From Chryseobacterium cucumeris (GTDB taxonomy: Bacteria > Bacteroidota > Bacteroidia > Flavobacteriales > Weeksellaceae), in contig NZ_LUVZ01000001.1 of the NCBI RefSeq assembly GCF_001593385.1, positions 1,178,001 through 1,242,000 on the forward strand: a DNA stretch of 64,000 nucleotides, in the 5' to 3' direction. Of this stretch, positions 37,275-45,788 are shown piece after piece. The notes beneath the pieces are model-generated. The model had not been told where the DNA came from. It was given only the letters and a program-made list of their open reading frames with translations, and made no database searches. Each line of letters opens with the position of its first letter. The stretch's first letter is position 1. Position numbers and translations under genes: made by a program.

Positions 37275-37308
37275 TTTTATATTCTACAAATTCAATTTTA
37301 TATTGTAA
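37275..37308. promoter_or_regulatory. Candidate Lrp/AsnC binding direct repeats
   Basis: TTTTATATTCTAC (37275-37287) and TTTTATATTGTAA (37296-37308) agree at 11 of 13 positions with starts 21 bp apart, two helical turns, in the divergent spacer between the regulator and the gamma-lyase gene. Spacing fits cooperative Lrp-type binding; low complexity makes chance possible. Confidence 0.35.
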
Positions 37309-37357
37309 TTATTAGGAAATTAATGCAAATTGGAACGATAAAATAAAAACAATATTT

Positions 37358-38587
37358 ATGGAAAACTTTAACGCAGCCAATGAGATCCAGGATCTTCAGT
37401 ATTTTGGTGAATTCGGGGGAGTGAATCCTTCTATCTCTGACAGCTCTACCTATACCTTCCTTTCTGCAAAGACAATGTTTGATACTTTCGAAGGAAATGC
37501 GGAAGGATGCTATCTGTATTCCAGACATTCATCGCCAATGAATCTTTATCTGGCGCAGGCTCTTGCCAAGATGGAAAACACAGAATCCGCCAACGTTACA
37601 GCATCCGGAATGGGAGCGATTACTTCTGTTTTGATGCAGGTGTGCAAAAGTGGAGATCATATTATTTCAAGCCGAACGATCTACGGAGGAACTTATGCTT
37701 TTCTTAAAAATTTCTTCCCTCAATTCAATGTAGCGACCACTTTTGTAGATATCAATAATTTTGAATCTATAGAAAAAGCTATCACTCCAGATACTAAAGT
37801 CATTTATTGCGAAAGTGTAAGCAATCCGCTGCTTGAAGTAGCAGACCTTAGAAAACTTTCCGAAATCTGTAAAAAACACAATCTGAAGCTGATTGTAGAT
37901 AATACCTTCTCTCCTCTTTCTATCTCTCCGACATTATTCGGGGCTGATGTAGTAATTCACAGTTTGACAAAGTTCATCAACGGAAGCAGTGATACGGTAG
38001 GAGGAGTATATTGTGCAACTCAGTCATTTATTGATGACACCAAAAATGTAAATTCCGGTGCGTGTATGCTTCTTGGTCCAACGATGGACAGTTTAAGATC
38101 TTCAAGCATATTAAAAAACCTGAGAACATTACACATCAGAATCAAACAGCACAGCCACAATGCCATGTATCTGGCTGAGAGGTTTGAAAAAGATGGCTTA
38201 AAAGTATCTTATCCGGGCTTACCATCCCACAAAAACCATGAATTAATGAAAAGTATGATTCATGAAGAATACGGATACGGAGGATTACTGACTCTGGACG
38301 CCGGAACAACAGAAAAAGCAAACGAACTGATGGAACTGATGCAGACAGAAAATCTGGGGTATCTTGCCGTGAGTTTAGGATTCTATAAAACCCTATTCTC
38401 TTGCTCAGGAAAATCTACCTCATCTGAAATCCCTGAAGAAGAAAGAGCTTCCATAGGGATTTCAGACGGACTGATCAGATTCTCCATCGGTCTTGACCAC
38501 GATATCAAAAGAACTTACCAAAAAATGAAGGAATGTATGTTGAAAGTAGGAGTTCTTAACCACCATGAAAACATTTCCATTTCCTAA
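37358..38587 (+). CDS. Cys/Met metabolism PLP enzyme, methionine gamma-lyase-like
   Basis: 409 residues of the Cys/Met PLP family (fold type I). Key parts: YSRHSSPMNLYLAQALAKME (54-73), TASGMGAITS (81-90), the active-site Tyr in RTIYGGTY (Tyr109), DNTFSPL with Asp181 binding the pyridine nitrogen, and the Schiff-base Lys205 in HSLTKFINGSSD. Likely reactions are gamma-elimination of methionine, or cystathionine gamma-lyase or synthase activity; sequence alone does not decide. The neighbouring Lrp-type regulator favours a degradative, amino-acid-induced enzyme. Confidence 0.85.
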   Translation: MENFNAANEIQDLQYFGEFGGVNPSISDSSTYTFLSAKTMFDTFEGNAEGCYLYSRHSSPMNLYLAQALAKMENTESANVTASGMGAITSVLMQVCKSGDHIISSRTIYGGTYAFLKNFFPQFNVATTFVDINNFESIEKAITPDTKVIYCESVSNPLLEVADLRKLSEICKKHNLKLIVDNTFSPLSISPTLFGADVVIHSLTKFINGSSDTVGGVYCATQSFIDDTKNVNSGACMLLGPTMDSLRSSSILKNLRTLHIRIKQHSHNAMYLAERFEKDGLKVSYPGLPSHKNHELMKSMIHEEYGYGGLLTLDAGTTEKANELMELMQTENLGYLAVSLGFYKTLFSCSGKSTSSEIPEEERASIGISDGLIRFSIGLDHDIKRTYQKMKECMLKVGVLNHHENISIS

Positions 38588-38596
38588 ATTTATTGT

Positions 38597-38632
38597 AAAA
38601 GGCTGTTTCATTTGCGAGAAACAGCCTTTTTT
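38597..38632 (+). terminator. Terminator of the gamma-lyase gene
   Basis: Perfect 13-bp stem AAAAGGCTGTTTC (38597-38609) with its complement (38618-38630), 8-base loop, and a T tail. Confidence 0.92.
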
Positions 38633-38688
38633 ATTTATCTACTTACCTGTTTTGATATTGATTAACAAATGTTGTTTGTAATCTTTTA

Positions 38689-38760
38689 TAGGTTTAGGCT
38701 AAAGCCATTGAAAGATTTTATTTATTTGATGAATGGGCTAAAGCCCATTCCTATTAAAAT
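38689..38760. repeat. Candidate interspersed repeat (GGCTAAAGCC element)
   Basis: Two palindromic cores, GGCTAAAGCC (38697-38706) and GGGCTAAAGCCC (38735-38746), 38 bp apart, followed by ATTCCTATT. A shorter, related copy lies at 13509-13563. Located between convergent genes with no coding potential. Confidence 0.5.
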
Positions 38761-38782
38761 TCGTTTATAATAATTATCCCTG

Positions 38783-39787
38783 CTATTTCTTATAATAGTG
38801 ATGCGGAAAAGCCTCCTCAGGCTTCATTCGGAAAACATTCAATAAAATCCATGATTTCAGGAAACCATACCCGTAAGAAAACATCTGAATATAGGTAGAA
38901 ATAACTGCCATTCCGGCAATGCTGATATTTTTAGTCAACAATAAGGCATGAAACAGCACCAAAAAGGTATACAATCCGTAGAAAGCAAGGATAATTCCTC
39001 TGCCCATCACAAAATACTCCAGAAAGCCCATTATATATCCCAGCATAAATAAGGTAGGAAATGCAAAGGAAATCTTTACATAGTTCGGATGCCTCTGATT
39101 AAGAATCGGCCTTGCACAGCCAAATTGGTAAACCTGCTTGGAGAATTTTCCAAAATCAACCCTACGTTTATGATATACTGCGATATCATCAAAAAAAGCA
39201 GTGGTAAAGCCATTTTCCCAAAGAGTCATGGAAAGATCCGGATCCTCACCTATCCTCATTTCTGAAAATCCGCCTACTTTTTCAAAAACAGCCTTTTTCA
39301 CGCCCATATTAAAACTCCTTGGTTGAAATTTTGAAACAGCTTTCTTACTTCCTCTGATTCCTCCGGTTGTAAAAACAGAAGTCATAGAATACGAAATAGC
39401 CTTCTGCATCAGATTAAATCCTTTATGCGCTTTGTCAGCTCCTCCAAACGCATCACAAGGAATAGTCTGAATATCCTTTTTAATATGTTCGATATAATCT
39501 TTTTCAACGATGACATCACTGTCTACAAATACCAGCCATTCATTAGCGGCTCTTGCTGCCCCATAATTTCTTGTCAGTCCCGGTCCTGAGTTATCTTTTC
39601 TGAAATATTTAATATCCAGGATTCCATCAAAATTTTCAATGGTAGGTTTCAGATCGATTAAAGAACCATCATCCACAATAATGATCTCAAACTCCTTATC
39701 TGTCTGCTGAGTAAGAGAGGTCAGCAACTCGAAAAGTTCATCTTTTCGGTTGTAAATGGCAACGACAATAGAAATAGTAGGCTTCAA
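38783..39787 (-). CDS. Family 2 glycosyltransferase, membrane-associated
   Basis: 334 residues with the GT-A fold: ISIVVAIYNRKDELFELL (5-22), IIVDDGS (36-42), GPGLTRNYGA, and the metal-binding VFVDSDV near 92-98. The acceptor region has GEDPDLSMTLWENG. Two to three membrane helices occupy the C-terminal third (about 245-320). It probably transfers an activated sugar to a cell-surface glycan at the inner membrane; donor and acceptor unknown. The gene stands alone. Confidence 0.88.
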   Translation of the reverse strand: MKPTISIVVAIYNRKDELFELLTSLTQQTDKEFEIIIVDDGSLIDLKPTIENFDGILDIKYFRKDNSGPGLTRNYGAARAANEWLVFVDSDVIVEKDYIEHIKKDIQTIPCDAFGGADKAHKGFNLMQKAISYSMTSVFTTGGIRGSKKAVSKFQPRSFNMGVKKAVFEKVGGFSEMRIGEDPDLSMTLWENGFTTAFFDDIAVYHKRRVDFGKFSKQVYQFGCARPILNQRHPNYVKISFAFPTLFMLGYIMGFLEYFVMGRGIILAFYGLYTFLVLFHALLLTKNISIAGMAVISTYIQMFSYGYGFLKSWILLNVFRMKPEEAFPHHYYKK

Positions 39788-39800
39788 ATTGAAAATTTTT

Positions 39801-39831
39801 CAAAATTACTTATTCGCAGAACAACCTACAA
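39801..39831 (-). promoter_or_regulatory. Promoter of the glycosyltransferase gene
   Basis: On the minus strand TTG (39831-39829), 20-bp spacer, TAATTTTG (39808-39801), full match to TAnnTTTG, with the ATG 13 bases further on. Confidence 0.6.
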
Positions 39832-39995
39832 ACAGTTTAACAGCTTATTCAGATAAATTAACGATAGAGAATTTTATCTGCCTTACTACATGGAGATTAC
39901 AAATGAAATTCTAAGCCAAGTCATTTGACATTTTAAACAAAATAAACACGAAAAATCCCTCCTAATTTTGCTATAGAAATTTAAACCAATAAAAA

Positions 39996-41009
39996 ATGGA
40001 AACAATGATCAGCACATTACAACAACCTATTCAATCAGGTTTTGATGCATCTTCTACAGCTCAGGAAGTTATCAAAGGAATAGATCTTACAGGAAAAACA
40101 GTCATCATTACCGGTGGTTACGCAGGAATTGGACTTGAAACTACCAAAGTTCTTACTTCAGCCGGAGCGCATGTTATTATTCCCGCAAGAGATATCGAAA
40201 AAGCAGGAAAAAACCTTACAGGACTAGAAAATTTTGAACTTGAAAAAATGGATTTAATGGATCCTGCCTCTATTGATGCCTTTGCAGAAAGATTTATAGC
40301 GTCAGACAGAAGTCTGGATCTTCTCATTAATAATGCAGGAATCATGTGGGTACCACTCCGAAGAGACAGCAGAGGTTTTGAATCCCAACTGGCAACCAAC
40401 TATTTTGGACAGTTTCATCTTACCTCAAAATTATGGCCCGCTCTGAAAAAAGCAAATGGTGCAAGGGTTATCAGCGTTTCTTCTTATGGGCACCAGATGG
40501 CTCCTTTTAATTTTGAAGATCCTAATTTTGAAAAAAGAGATTACGATACCCTTTCCGGATATGGGCAATCTAAAACAGCTTGCAATCTGTTTGCTGTAGA
40601 ACTCGATGAAAGAGGAAAAGAATTCAATATCAGAGCGTATTCACTTCATCCTGGTTCTGTATATGGAACTGATCTGGGCAGAGAACAACCTGTTGAACTT
40701 TTTAAACAGCTTGGAACGCATGATGAAAATGGAAATATCAAACCCGAGGTGGAAGCACGATTAAAAACTATCCCACAAGGTGCTGCAACAACAGTCTGGT
40801 GTGCTGTAAGCCCTCAACTTAATGAAATAGGTGGAGTTTATTGCGAAAACTGTGATATTGCTGAAATAGACGAAGGACAAATTGAACATAGATTTGATGA
40901 ACCGGCAACCATTCGAGGAGTACAGCCCTACTCTGTTGATAAAAACAATGCTGAGCGTTTATGGAAATTAAGCGAAGAAATGCTGGGGTTTAAATTTGAT
41001 ACCAAATAA
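39996..41009 (+). CDS. Short-chain dehydrogenase/reductase
   Basis: 337 residues with the SDR Rossmann fold. TGGYAGIGLE (39-48) binds NAD(P), NNAG is at 112-115, the catalytic Ser is in SVSSYG (about 162-163) and YxxxK is Tyr189/Lys193 in SGYGQSKTACN. It resembles the retinol-dehydrogenase-like bacterial SDRs with an extended C-terminus; substrate unknown. A TAATTTTG -7 element lies 24 bp upstream of the ATG. The AraC regulator follows 39 bp on with its own promoter. Confidence 0.9.
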   Translation: METMISTLQQPIQSGFDASSTAQEVIKGIDLTGKTVIITGGYAGIGLETTKVLTSAGAHVIIPARDIEKAGKNLTGLENFELEKMDLMDPASIDAFAERFIASDRSLDLLINNAGIMWVPLRRDSRGFESQLATNYFGQFHLTSKLWPALKKANGARVISVSSYGHQMAPFNFEDPNFEKRDYDTLSGYGQSKTACNLFAVELDERGKEFNIRAYSLHPGSVYGTDLGREQPVELFKQLGTHDENGNIKPEVEARLKTIPQGAATTVWCAVSPQLNEIGGVYCENCDIAEIDEGQIEHRFDEPATIRGVQPYSVDKNNAERLWKLSEEMLGFKFDTK

Positions 41010-41029
41010 CTGTTTTTTAAATACATTTG
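40996..41029 (+). promoter_or_regulatory. Promoter of the AraC-family regulator
   Basis: TTG (40996-40998), 23-bp spacer, TACATTTG (41022-41029), an exact TAnnTTTG match. The TTG is inside the 3' end of the SDR gene. Confidence 0.5.
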
Positions 41030-41048
41030 TAATGAAAAACTTTTGACA

Positions 41049-41855
41049 ATGGATTTCCAGATACAATACCTCACTCCGGATATCAAAATTTCCAGTTATG
41101 ACGACAAGCTGTTCAAAACGGAAACGGTTTTTGAATATCATATGCTGGTATGGTTCATATCAGGAGAAACGAAAATTATTCAGGCAGACAAAACCTATCT
41201 GTTCAAAGCAGGAGATATTTTTCTGATTCCTAGAAATCATCTTGCCACGATTATCAATTATCCCAAGGATGGGCTTCCACATAAAGCTGTAGTAATGCAT
41301 CTTACCACAGAACGGCTGAAGAATTTTTATAGCTCTGTTGATTATGAAAGGAAAAACGGACATCGGGAATCCAGCATTCACAGTTTCAGCAGCCATCCGC
41401 TTCTGAACAGCTGTCTTGCTTCCCTGATTCCTTACTTTGAGATTGAAGGCTCACTTCCTGAAAATATCGCTCATCTAAAAATCACTGAAGCCATCAGTAT
41501 TTTAAGGGAAATTGATCCGGATATCGATACTTTACTTGCAGATTTTGAGGAACCGGGAAAAGTAGATCTGATTAACTTTATGGAGAAGAATTATATGTTC
41601 AATATGCCATTGGAACGATTCGGATATCTGACAGGAAGGAGTTTATCAACTTTTAACCGTGATTTCAGAAAGATTTTTCAAACAACTCCGCAGCGATGGC
41701 TTACTCAAAAACGTCTTGAACTTGCCTATTATCATTTATCAGAAAAGAATAAAAAACCTTCCGATGTTTTTCTGGAAGTAGGTTTTGAAGACCTTTCCCA
41801 TTTTTCACATGCCTTTAAAAAACAGTATGGCTTTGCGCCTTCACTGGCTCGATAA
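41049..41855 (+). CDS. AraC family transcriptional regulator
   Basis: 268 residues from ATG MDFQIQYLTPD; an in-frame TTG two codons before is less likely. The N-terminal half is a cupin-like sensor (FKAGDIFLIPRNHLA). The C-terminal half (about 175-268) has the two helix-turn-helix motifs of AraC proteins, with FNMPLERFGYLTGRSLSTFNR and the signature VFLEVGFEDLSHFSHAFKKQYGFAPS. Related Bacteroidota regulators are often next to the oxidoreductase they control, which fits the SDR upstream. Ligand unknown. Confidence 0.92.
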   Translation: MDFQIQYLTPDIKISSYDDKLFKTETVFEYHMLVWFISGETKIIQADKTYLFKAGDIFLIPRNHLATIINYPKDGLPHKAVVMHLTTERLKNFYSSVDYERKNGHRESSIHSFSSHPLLNSCLASLIPYFEIEGSLPENIAHLKITEAISILREIDPDIDTLLADFEEPGKVDLINFMEKNYMFNMPLERFGYLTGRSLSTFNRDFRKIFQTTPQRWLTQKRLELAYYHLSEKNKKPSDVFLEVGFEDLSHFSHAFKKQYGFAPSLAR

Positions 41856-41858
41856 ACA

Positions 41859-41895
41859 AAACAGGTTGTACACATTCGTACAACCTGTTTTTTAT
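41859..41895 (+). terminator. Terminator of the SDR-AraC pair
   Basis: Perfect 13-bp stem AAACAGGTTGTAC (41859-41871) with its complement (41878-41890), 6-base loop, T tail. Confidence 0.92.
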
Positions 41896-41915
41896 TTTAA
41901 TTACCACTGGAATTA

Positions 41916-42092
41916 TTATTTTGGTAAGCTATCCGGATCTTTTGAATCCTTCTTTTGAGATATTACATTATGATTTAAAGCTTTTCTTTCAGGTTTTGAA
42001 GATGATTTTGAACGTGACGATTTTGATCCAGAACCCAACAGACCGAATAAATCAAAAACTACATCAAATATGTCAAAAAAATTCCAGGACAT
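41916..42092 (-). CDS. Small protein, 58 residues, duplicate of the N-terminal part of the next gene
   Basis: Open frame MSWNFFDIFDVVFDLFGLLG then a Ser/Lys-rich segment SGSKSSRSKSSSKPERKALN and a charged tail ending SLPK. The layout, a hydrophobic helix followed by a Ser-rich linker and a KSLN or KALN motif, matches the start of the 140-residue protein at 42731-42309. It begins 20 bp after the stop of the methyltransferase 3'-end fragment, the same distance as the 140-residue gene from the intact methyltransferase. The membrane domain of the longer relative is absent. It may be a functional small protein or a truncated one. Confidence 0.5.
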   Translation of the reverse strand: MSWNFFDIFDVVFDLFGLLGSGSKSSRSKSSSKPERKALNHNVISQKKDSKDPDSLPK

Positions 42093-42111
42093 TAGTTTAT
42101 TATTTTAAATC

Positions 42112-42275
42112 CTACTTATTCTCCTCCAACTTATATACTTTCTTCGTTCCATCATACATTTCATATTGTAAAAATCTCGTTTCCACCTTTCCGTTGAAAA
42201 GTCTGATCTTTCTTGAAGGACGTCAATCGATTTTCTTCACTGTTTCAAAGTCTTGGAACATCAGCCGGCTATATG
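42112..42275 (-). pseudogene. Duplicated 3'-end fragment of the THUMP methyltransferase gene
   Basis: Bases 42105-42245 match 42744-42884, the last part of the methyltransferase gene, with about 11 differences by eye. Read on the minus strand the fragment gives TVKKID, a TGA stop at 42225-42223, then RPSRKIRLFNGKVETRFLQY and YEMYDGTKKVYKLEENK before the original TAG (42114-42112). The homology fades and shifts frame near 42250-42275. It is therefore a non-functional remnant of a tandem duplication, offset by 639 bp. Confidence 0.82.
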
Positions 42276-42308
42276 GTCTATATATTTTACTAAACCTGAT
42301 TCGTTCTG

Positions 42309-42731
42309 TTATATAAACCATCCTGACTTAAAGTAAGCACACAATACTGCAGAAATAAAAAAAGTAATCACTGAACAACTGAAAAGAAGCAATTTGAACG
42401 GGGTTTTAAAGTAATAAAGTTCCAAAATATAGAGCACAAAAAACACTAACAGCGAAATACCGATTCCTATTAAAGAAGCTACTATTAAGGTTTGTGTATA
42501 ATTTTGTACCGGTAAAGGATCTTTAAAAACCATAAAAAAACCAAATGCCGCTAATACCAAAGCTACAGCACTTACTTTCTCAGTAAAATATTTAGATCTT
42601 TTTGATTCCTTTTTTCTAGGTTTTTCATCATAATTAAGACTCTTTCTGTCAGAGGTTGAACTTAACGAGCCTGAGCCCGAGCTAAACAATCCCAACGCGT
42701 CTACAATTATTCCCAATAGATCTAATAACAT
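42309..42731 (-). CDS. Small membrane protein with Ser-rich linker, unknown function
   Basis: 140 residues: a hydrophobic N-terminal helix MLLDLLGIIVDALGLF, a Ser/Gly-rich linker (17-30), a basic patch KPRKKESKRSK (37-47), and three membrane helices (about 53-70, 80-105, 113-134). It starts 20 bp after the stop of the THUMP methyltransferase. Not a family I can name. Its N-terminal pattern recurs in the 58-residue ORF downstream. It is likely co-transcribed with the methyltransferase. Confidence 0.7.
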   Translation of the reverse strand: MLLDLLGIIVDALGLFSSGSGSLSSTSDRKSLNYDEKPRKKESKRSKYFTEKVSAVALVLAAFGFFMVFKDPLPVQNYTQTLIVASLIGIGISLLVFFVLYILELYYFKTPFKLLLFSCSVITFFISAVLCAYFKSGWFI

Positions 42732-42750
42732 CAGTTTATTATTTTAAATC

Positions 42751-43917
42751 CTACTTATTCTCCTCCAGTTTATGTACTTTCTTCGTTCCTTCATACATTT
42801 CATATTGTAAAAATCTCGTTTCCAGTTTTCCGTTGAAAAGTTTGATCTTTCTTGAAGGACGTAAACCGATTTTCTTCACCGCTTCAAGATCGGAAGAGAT
42901 TAACCAGGCTAGTGTATTCGGGTAATGCGTTTTAAAAGTATCTCCGATTTTCTTGTAAAAATCATCATCATTAATAGAAATTCTCTCATCGTATGGAGGA
43001 TTGAATACCATTAATAATGGAAAAAGTTCTTTTTTAGAATCAAAGAAGTTCTGTTTTTTAATCTCAATAACATCATCCATTTCTGCAGCCTCTACATTCA
43101 TTCTTGCAGCATTCAGCATTCTTGCATCAATGTCATATCCAACAATTTTTCCATCAAATTGCCTTACTCTGTTAATTCTGAATTCTTTAATTTTTGCAAA
43201 TAAGTCTGCATCATAGTTATTCCAGTTCTGGAATCCGAATCTCTTTCTGAAAATCTGAGCCGGAAGGTCCATCGCAATCATTGCTGCTTCAATTAATAAT
43301 GTTCCGGAACCACACATAGGATCAAGGAAATTTCCTTTTCCATCCCAGCCTGCCAGCTGAAGCATTCCGCTTGCCAAGACTTCGTTGATAGGAGCCTCTC
43401 CCTGTTCTCTTCTGTATCCTCTTTTAAACAAAGGATCTCCTGAAGAATCCATTGAAATCATTACCAATTCTCTGTCTATGTGAAGATGGAATTTGATATC
43501 CGGATTTCTCGTTTCTACATTAGGACGTCTTTTAAATTTTTCCTGGAAATAATCCACAATAGCATCCTTCATTTTCAAAGTCACAAACTGAGAATGCTTG
43601 AAGGTTTCAGAGTTTACAGTGGCATCAATAGAGAAAGACTGGTCAACATCCATAAAATTCTCCCATTCAAATTTAAACAATCTATCATAAAACTGATGCT
43701 GATTAAAAGCTTTGAATTCATGAATCGGCACCAGAATTTTCAATGCTGTTCTCGCAGAGTAATTGATTTTATAAAGAAAACCAAGATCTCCTTCACAGTT
43801 TACCGCTCTGTTTTTAATTTCAACATTTCTTCCACCCAATTTTTTGATTTCTTCTGCCAGAATCTGCTCCAATCCGAAGAATGTTTTTATCTGTATTTTA
43901 ATATTTTCTGTATCCAT
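42751..43917 (-). CDS. THUMP-domain class I SAM-dependent RNA methyltransferase (RlmL-like)
   Basis: 388 residues: a N-terminal ferredoxin-like and THUMP region (about 1-155, YKINYSARTALKILVPIHEF) that grips RNA, and a Rossmann methyltransferase domain with FLDPMCGSGTLLIEAAMIA (SAM site) and the catalytic NPPYDERI, an N6/N2-guanine-type motif. It matches the family that includes RlmL, which methylates G2445 of 23S rRNA in E. coli; the exact target here is not certain. The final 50 codons are duplicated downstream as a decayed fragment. Confidence 0.9.
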   Translation of the reverse strand: MDTENIKIQIKTFFGLEQILAEEIKKLGGRNVEIKNRAVNCEGDLGFLYKINYSARTALKILVPIHEFKAFNQHQFYDRLFKFEWENFMDVDQSFSIDATVNSETFKHSQFVTLKMKDAIVDYFQEKFKRRPNVETRNPDIKFHLHIDRELVMISMDSSGDPLFKRGYRREQGEAPINEVLASGMLQLAGWDGKGNFLDPMCGSGTLLIEAAMIAMDLPAQIFRKRFGFQNWNNYDADLFAKIKEFRINRVRQFDGKIVGYDIDARMLNAARMNVEAAEMDDVIEIKKQNFFDSKKELFPLLMVFNPPYDERISINDDDFYKKIGDTFKTHYPNTLAWLISSDLEAVKKIGLRPSRKIKLFNGKLETRFLQYEMYEGTKKVHKLEENK

Positions 43918-44017
43918 AAGTTTGAATTAAAAGATTTAAAGCTTTAAAAATTAAAAGATTAACTATTCAACTTCTTGTCCAATTGAATTTTTCAATCTCT
44001 TAATGTTGTAAAATACT

Positions 44018-44050
44018 TTGCTTTTAACCGCACAAATTTAGTTATTTTTG
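44018..44050 (+). promoter_or_regulatory. Promoter giving a near-leaderless methyltransferase mRNA
   Basis: TTG (44018-44020), 22-bp spacer, TATTTTTG (44043-44050), an exact TAnnTTTG match. The ATG at 44055 is only 4 bases past the -7 element, so the transcript should begin at or close to the start codon. Confidence 0.6.
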
Positions 44051-44054
44051 CATT

Positions 44055-44780
44055 ATGGAATGGTTTGAATCTTGGTTTGATACCCCTTATTATCATTTGC
44101 TTTATAGCAACAGAGACTATACTGAAGCAGAAAACTTCATTACAAAGCTCACAGCGGACCTTCAGTTGCCGCCTCAGTCGAAAATCATAGATCTTGCCTG
44201 TGGAAAGGGAAGACACTCTGTTTTCCTTAATAAATTAGGGTATGATGTTTTGGGACTTGATCTTTCAAGACAAAGTATTGAATCTGACAAACAGTACGAA
44301 AATCAAACTTTACTTTTTGAAGTTCATGATATGAGAAATCCTATTGATGCAGATCCAATGGATGCTGTATTCAATTTATTTACAAGTTTTGGGTATTTTG
44401 ACAATGAGAGCGATGATAAAAAAGTATTCCAATCAGTTTACAATGCTTTAAAACCAGGAGGATATTTTGTTCTGGACTATCTGAATGAGGAATTTGTAAG
44501 AAATACCTTGGTTCCTGAAACAACGATCACGAGAGGGAATATTGAGTTCAGAATCCTAAAGAAAATCGAAGGCAGACACGTCATCAAAGACATCCGTTTT
44601 GAAGCCGATGGTAAACCGTTTCATTTCTTTGAGAAAGTAAAACTTCATACTCTGGAAGCCATTCATGCCTATGCTTCTGAATGTGGGTTTGAAAGAATAA
44701 AAATCTGGGGAGATTATCAGCTGAATGAATTTAAGAAAGAAAATTCCCCGCGATGCATCAATTTATTTAAGAAAAAATAA
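44055..44780 (+). CDS. Class I SAM-dependent methyltransferase
   Basis: 241 residues, Rossmann-fold methyltransferase with the SAM motif IIDLACGKGRHSVFL (about 44-58), the acidic residue in LGLDLS (motif II), and NALKPGGYFVLDYLN (motif post I/III). Similar to small-molecule and ubiquinone-type methyltransferases, but the substrate cannot be assigned. It overlaps the ZIP transporter by one base (TAATG), so the two are translated together. The promoter upstream leaves almost no 5' leader. Confidence 0.88.
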   Translation: MEWFESWFDTPYYHLLYSNRDYTEAENFITKLTADLQLPPQSKIIDLACGKGRHSVFLNKLGYDVLGLDLSRQSIESDKQYENQTLLFEVHDMRNPIDADPMDAVFNLFTSFGYFDNESDDKKVFQSVYNALKPGGYFVLDYLNEEFVRNTLVPETTITRGNIEFRILKKIEGRHVIKDIRFEADGKPFHFFEKVKLHTLEAIHAYASECGFERIKIWGDYQLNEFKKENSPRCINLFKKK

Positions 44781-45508
44781 TGACAACAGTACTTTTACTG
44801 ATTTTAAGTGTCGTAACAGGAGTATTTCTGGGAAAACACTTTGGTAAAAAAGAGAAACTGGCTAAAAATCTACTGATATTAAGTGCCGGTTTTTTGATTA
44901 CAATCTGTCTTAATGAAGTGTTTCCGCAGGTTTATACCTCTTCCGGAAGCAGTAGTCTTGGGATATTTGTAATCGCGGGAGTTCTGCTGCAGATGATCCT
45001 GGAAGCTCTTACCAAAGGTTTTGAACACGGGCACTTCCATCATCATAGCGAACACAATATTCTTCCTGTTGCTTTAATGGTAGGATTATTTATCCATGCT
45101 TTTATTGAGGGGATTCCTTTGGCTAACGAGCAACACGAAATGTCGCCTTATCTTTGGGGAATTGTATTTCATAATCTCCCTATTTCATTTATTCTGGGAG
45201 CATTTTTATTTAACAGAAAGGGAGAATCTAAAAGTTCTTCATCTTATCCTTCTATTCTCATTGTAGCCTTATTTGCATTGGCTTCTCCAATGGGAATGTT
45301 ATTGGGTAATTATTTCAATCCAAATCTTCAGCCTTATTTTCTGGCGATCGTAGGCGGAATTTTCCTCCATATTTCATCCGTAATTATTTTTGAAAGTAAT
45401 AAAAATCACAATATTGATTGGGTAAAAATCGGGCTGGTTGTTTTAGGAGTTTCACTTGCATTGATGATGCATGTTTTCCATCAACATCCCACTGCTCATT
45501 CTCATTAA
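44780..45508 (+). CDS. ZIP family divalent metal transporter
   Basis: 242 residues with about eight membrane helices. A His-rich loop HGHFHHHSEHN (about 93-103) lies between helices III and IV, as in ZIP (zinc/iron permease) proteins; the metal-binding helices have HAFIEGIPL and HNLPISFILG. It would import Zn2+ or Fe2+ across the inner membrane. Start ATG overlaps the stop of the methyltransferase. Terminator directly downstream. Confidence 0.88.
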   Translation: MTTVLLLILSVVTGVFLGKHFGKKEKLAKNLLILSAGFLITICLNEVFPQVYTSSGSSSLGIFVIAGVLLQMILEALTKGFEHGHFHHHSEHNILPVALMVGLFIHAFIEGIPLANEQHEMSPYLWGIVFHNLPISFILGAFLFNRKGESKSSSSYPSILIVALFALASPMGMLLGNYFNPNLQPYFLAIVGGIFLHISSVIIFESNKNHNIDWVKIGLVVLGVSLALMMHVFHQHPTAHSH

Positions 45509-45515
45509 ATATAAA

Positions 45516-45543
45516 AAAAGCTCTGAAATCCAGAGCTTTTTTT
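45516..45543 (+). terminator. Terminator of the methyltransferase-ZIP operon
   Basis: Perfect 10-bp stem AAAAGCTCTG (45516-45525) with CAGAGCTTTT (45531-45540), loop AAATC, T tail. The rest of the spacer to 45788 is AT-rich and should hold the susC promoter; no exact consensus was found. Confidence 0.9.
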
Positions 45544-45788
45544 ATTATATTTCTAGTAATGATCCACGTTTTTCATGATCATTATCCTTAATCTATACTC
45601 ATTCCTCTTTAGACTCATCAGTTAAAATTTGTTTTTTTAAAAATATTTTACACGAAAGAATAAATAAAAATTAAATATTTACACTTTAAAACAAAATAAA
45701 ACACAATGTTTAACATTTTTTAACATAAACATAACACCTATACATTGTTTTTTGTACATTAGCGACATTACCATCATCTAAAAATTGT

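Noticed and set aside
41921..42316. Plus-strand ORF of 131 codons
   Set aside because: It is the antisense of the small ORF and the methyltransferase fragment; composition is hydrophobic-random and it has no start context.
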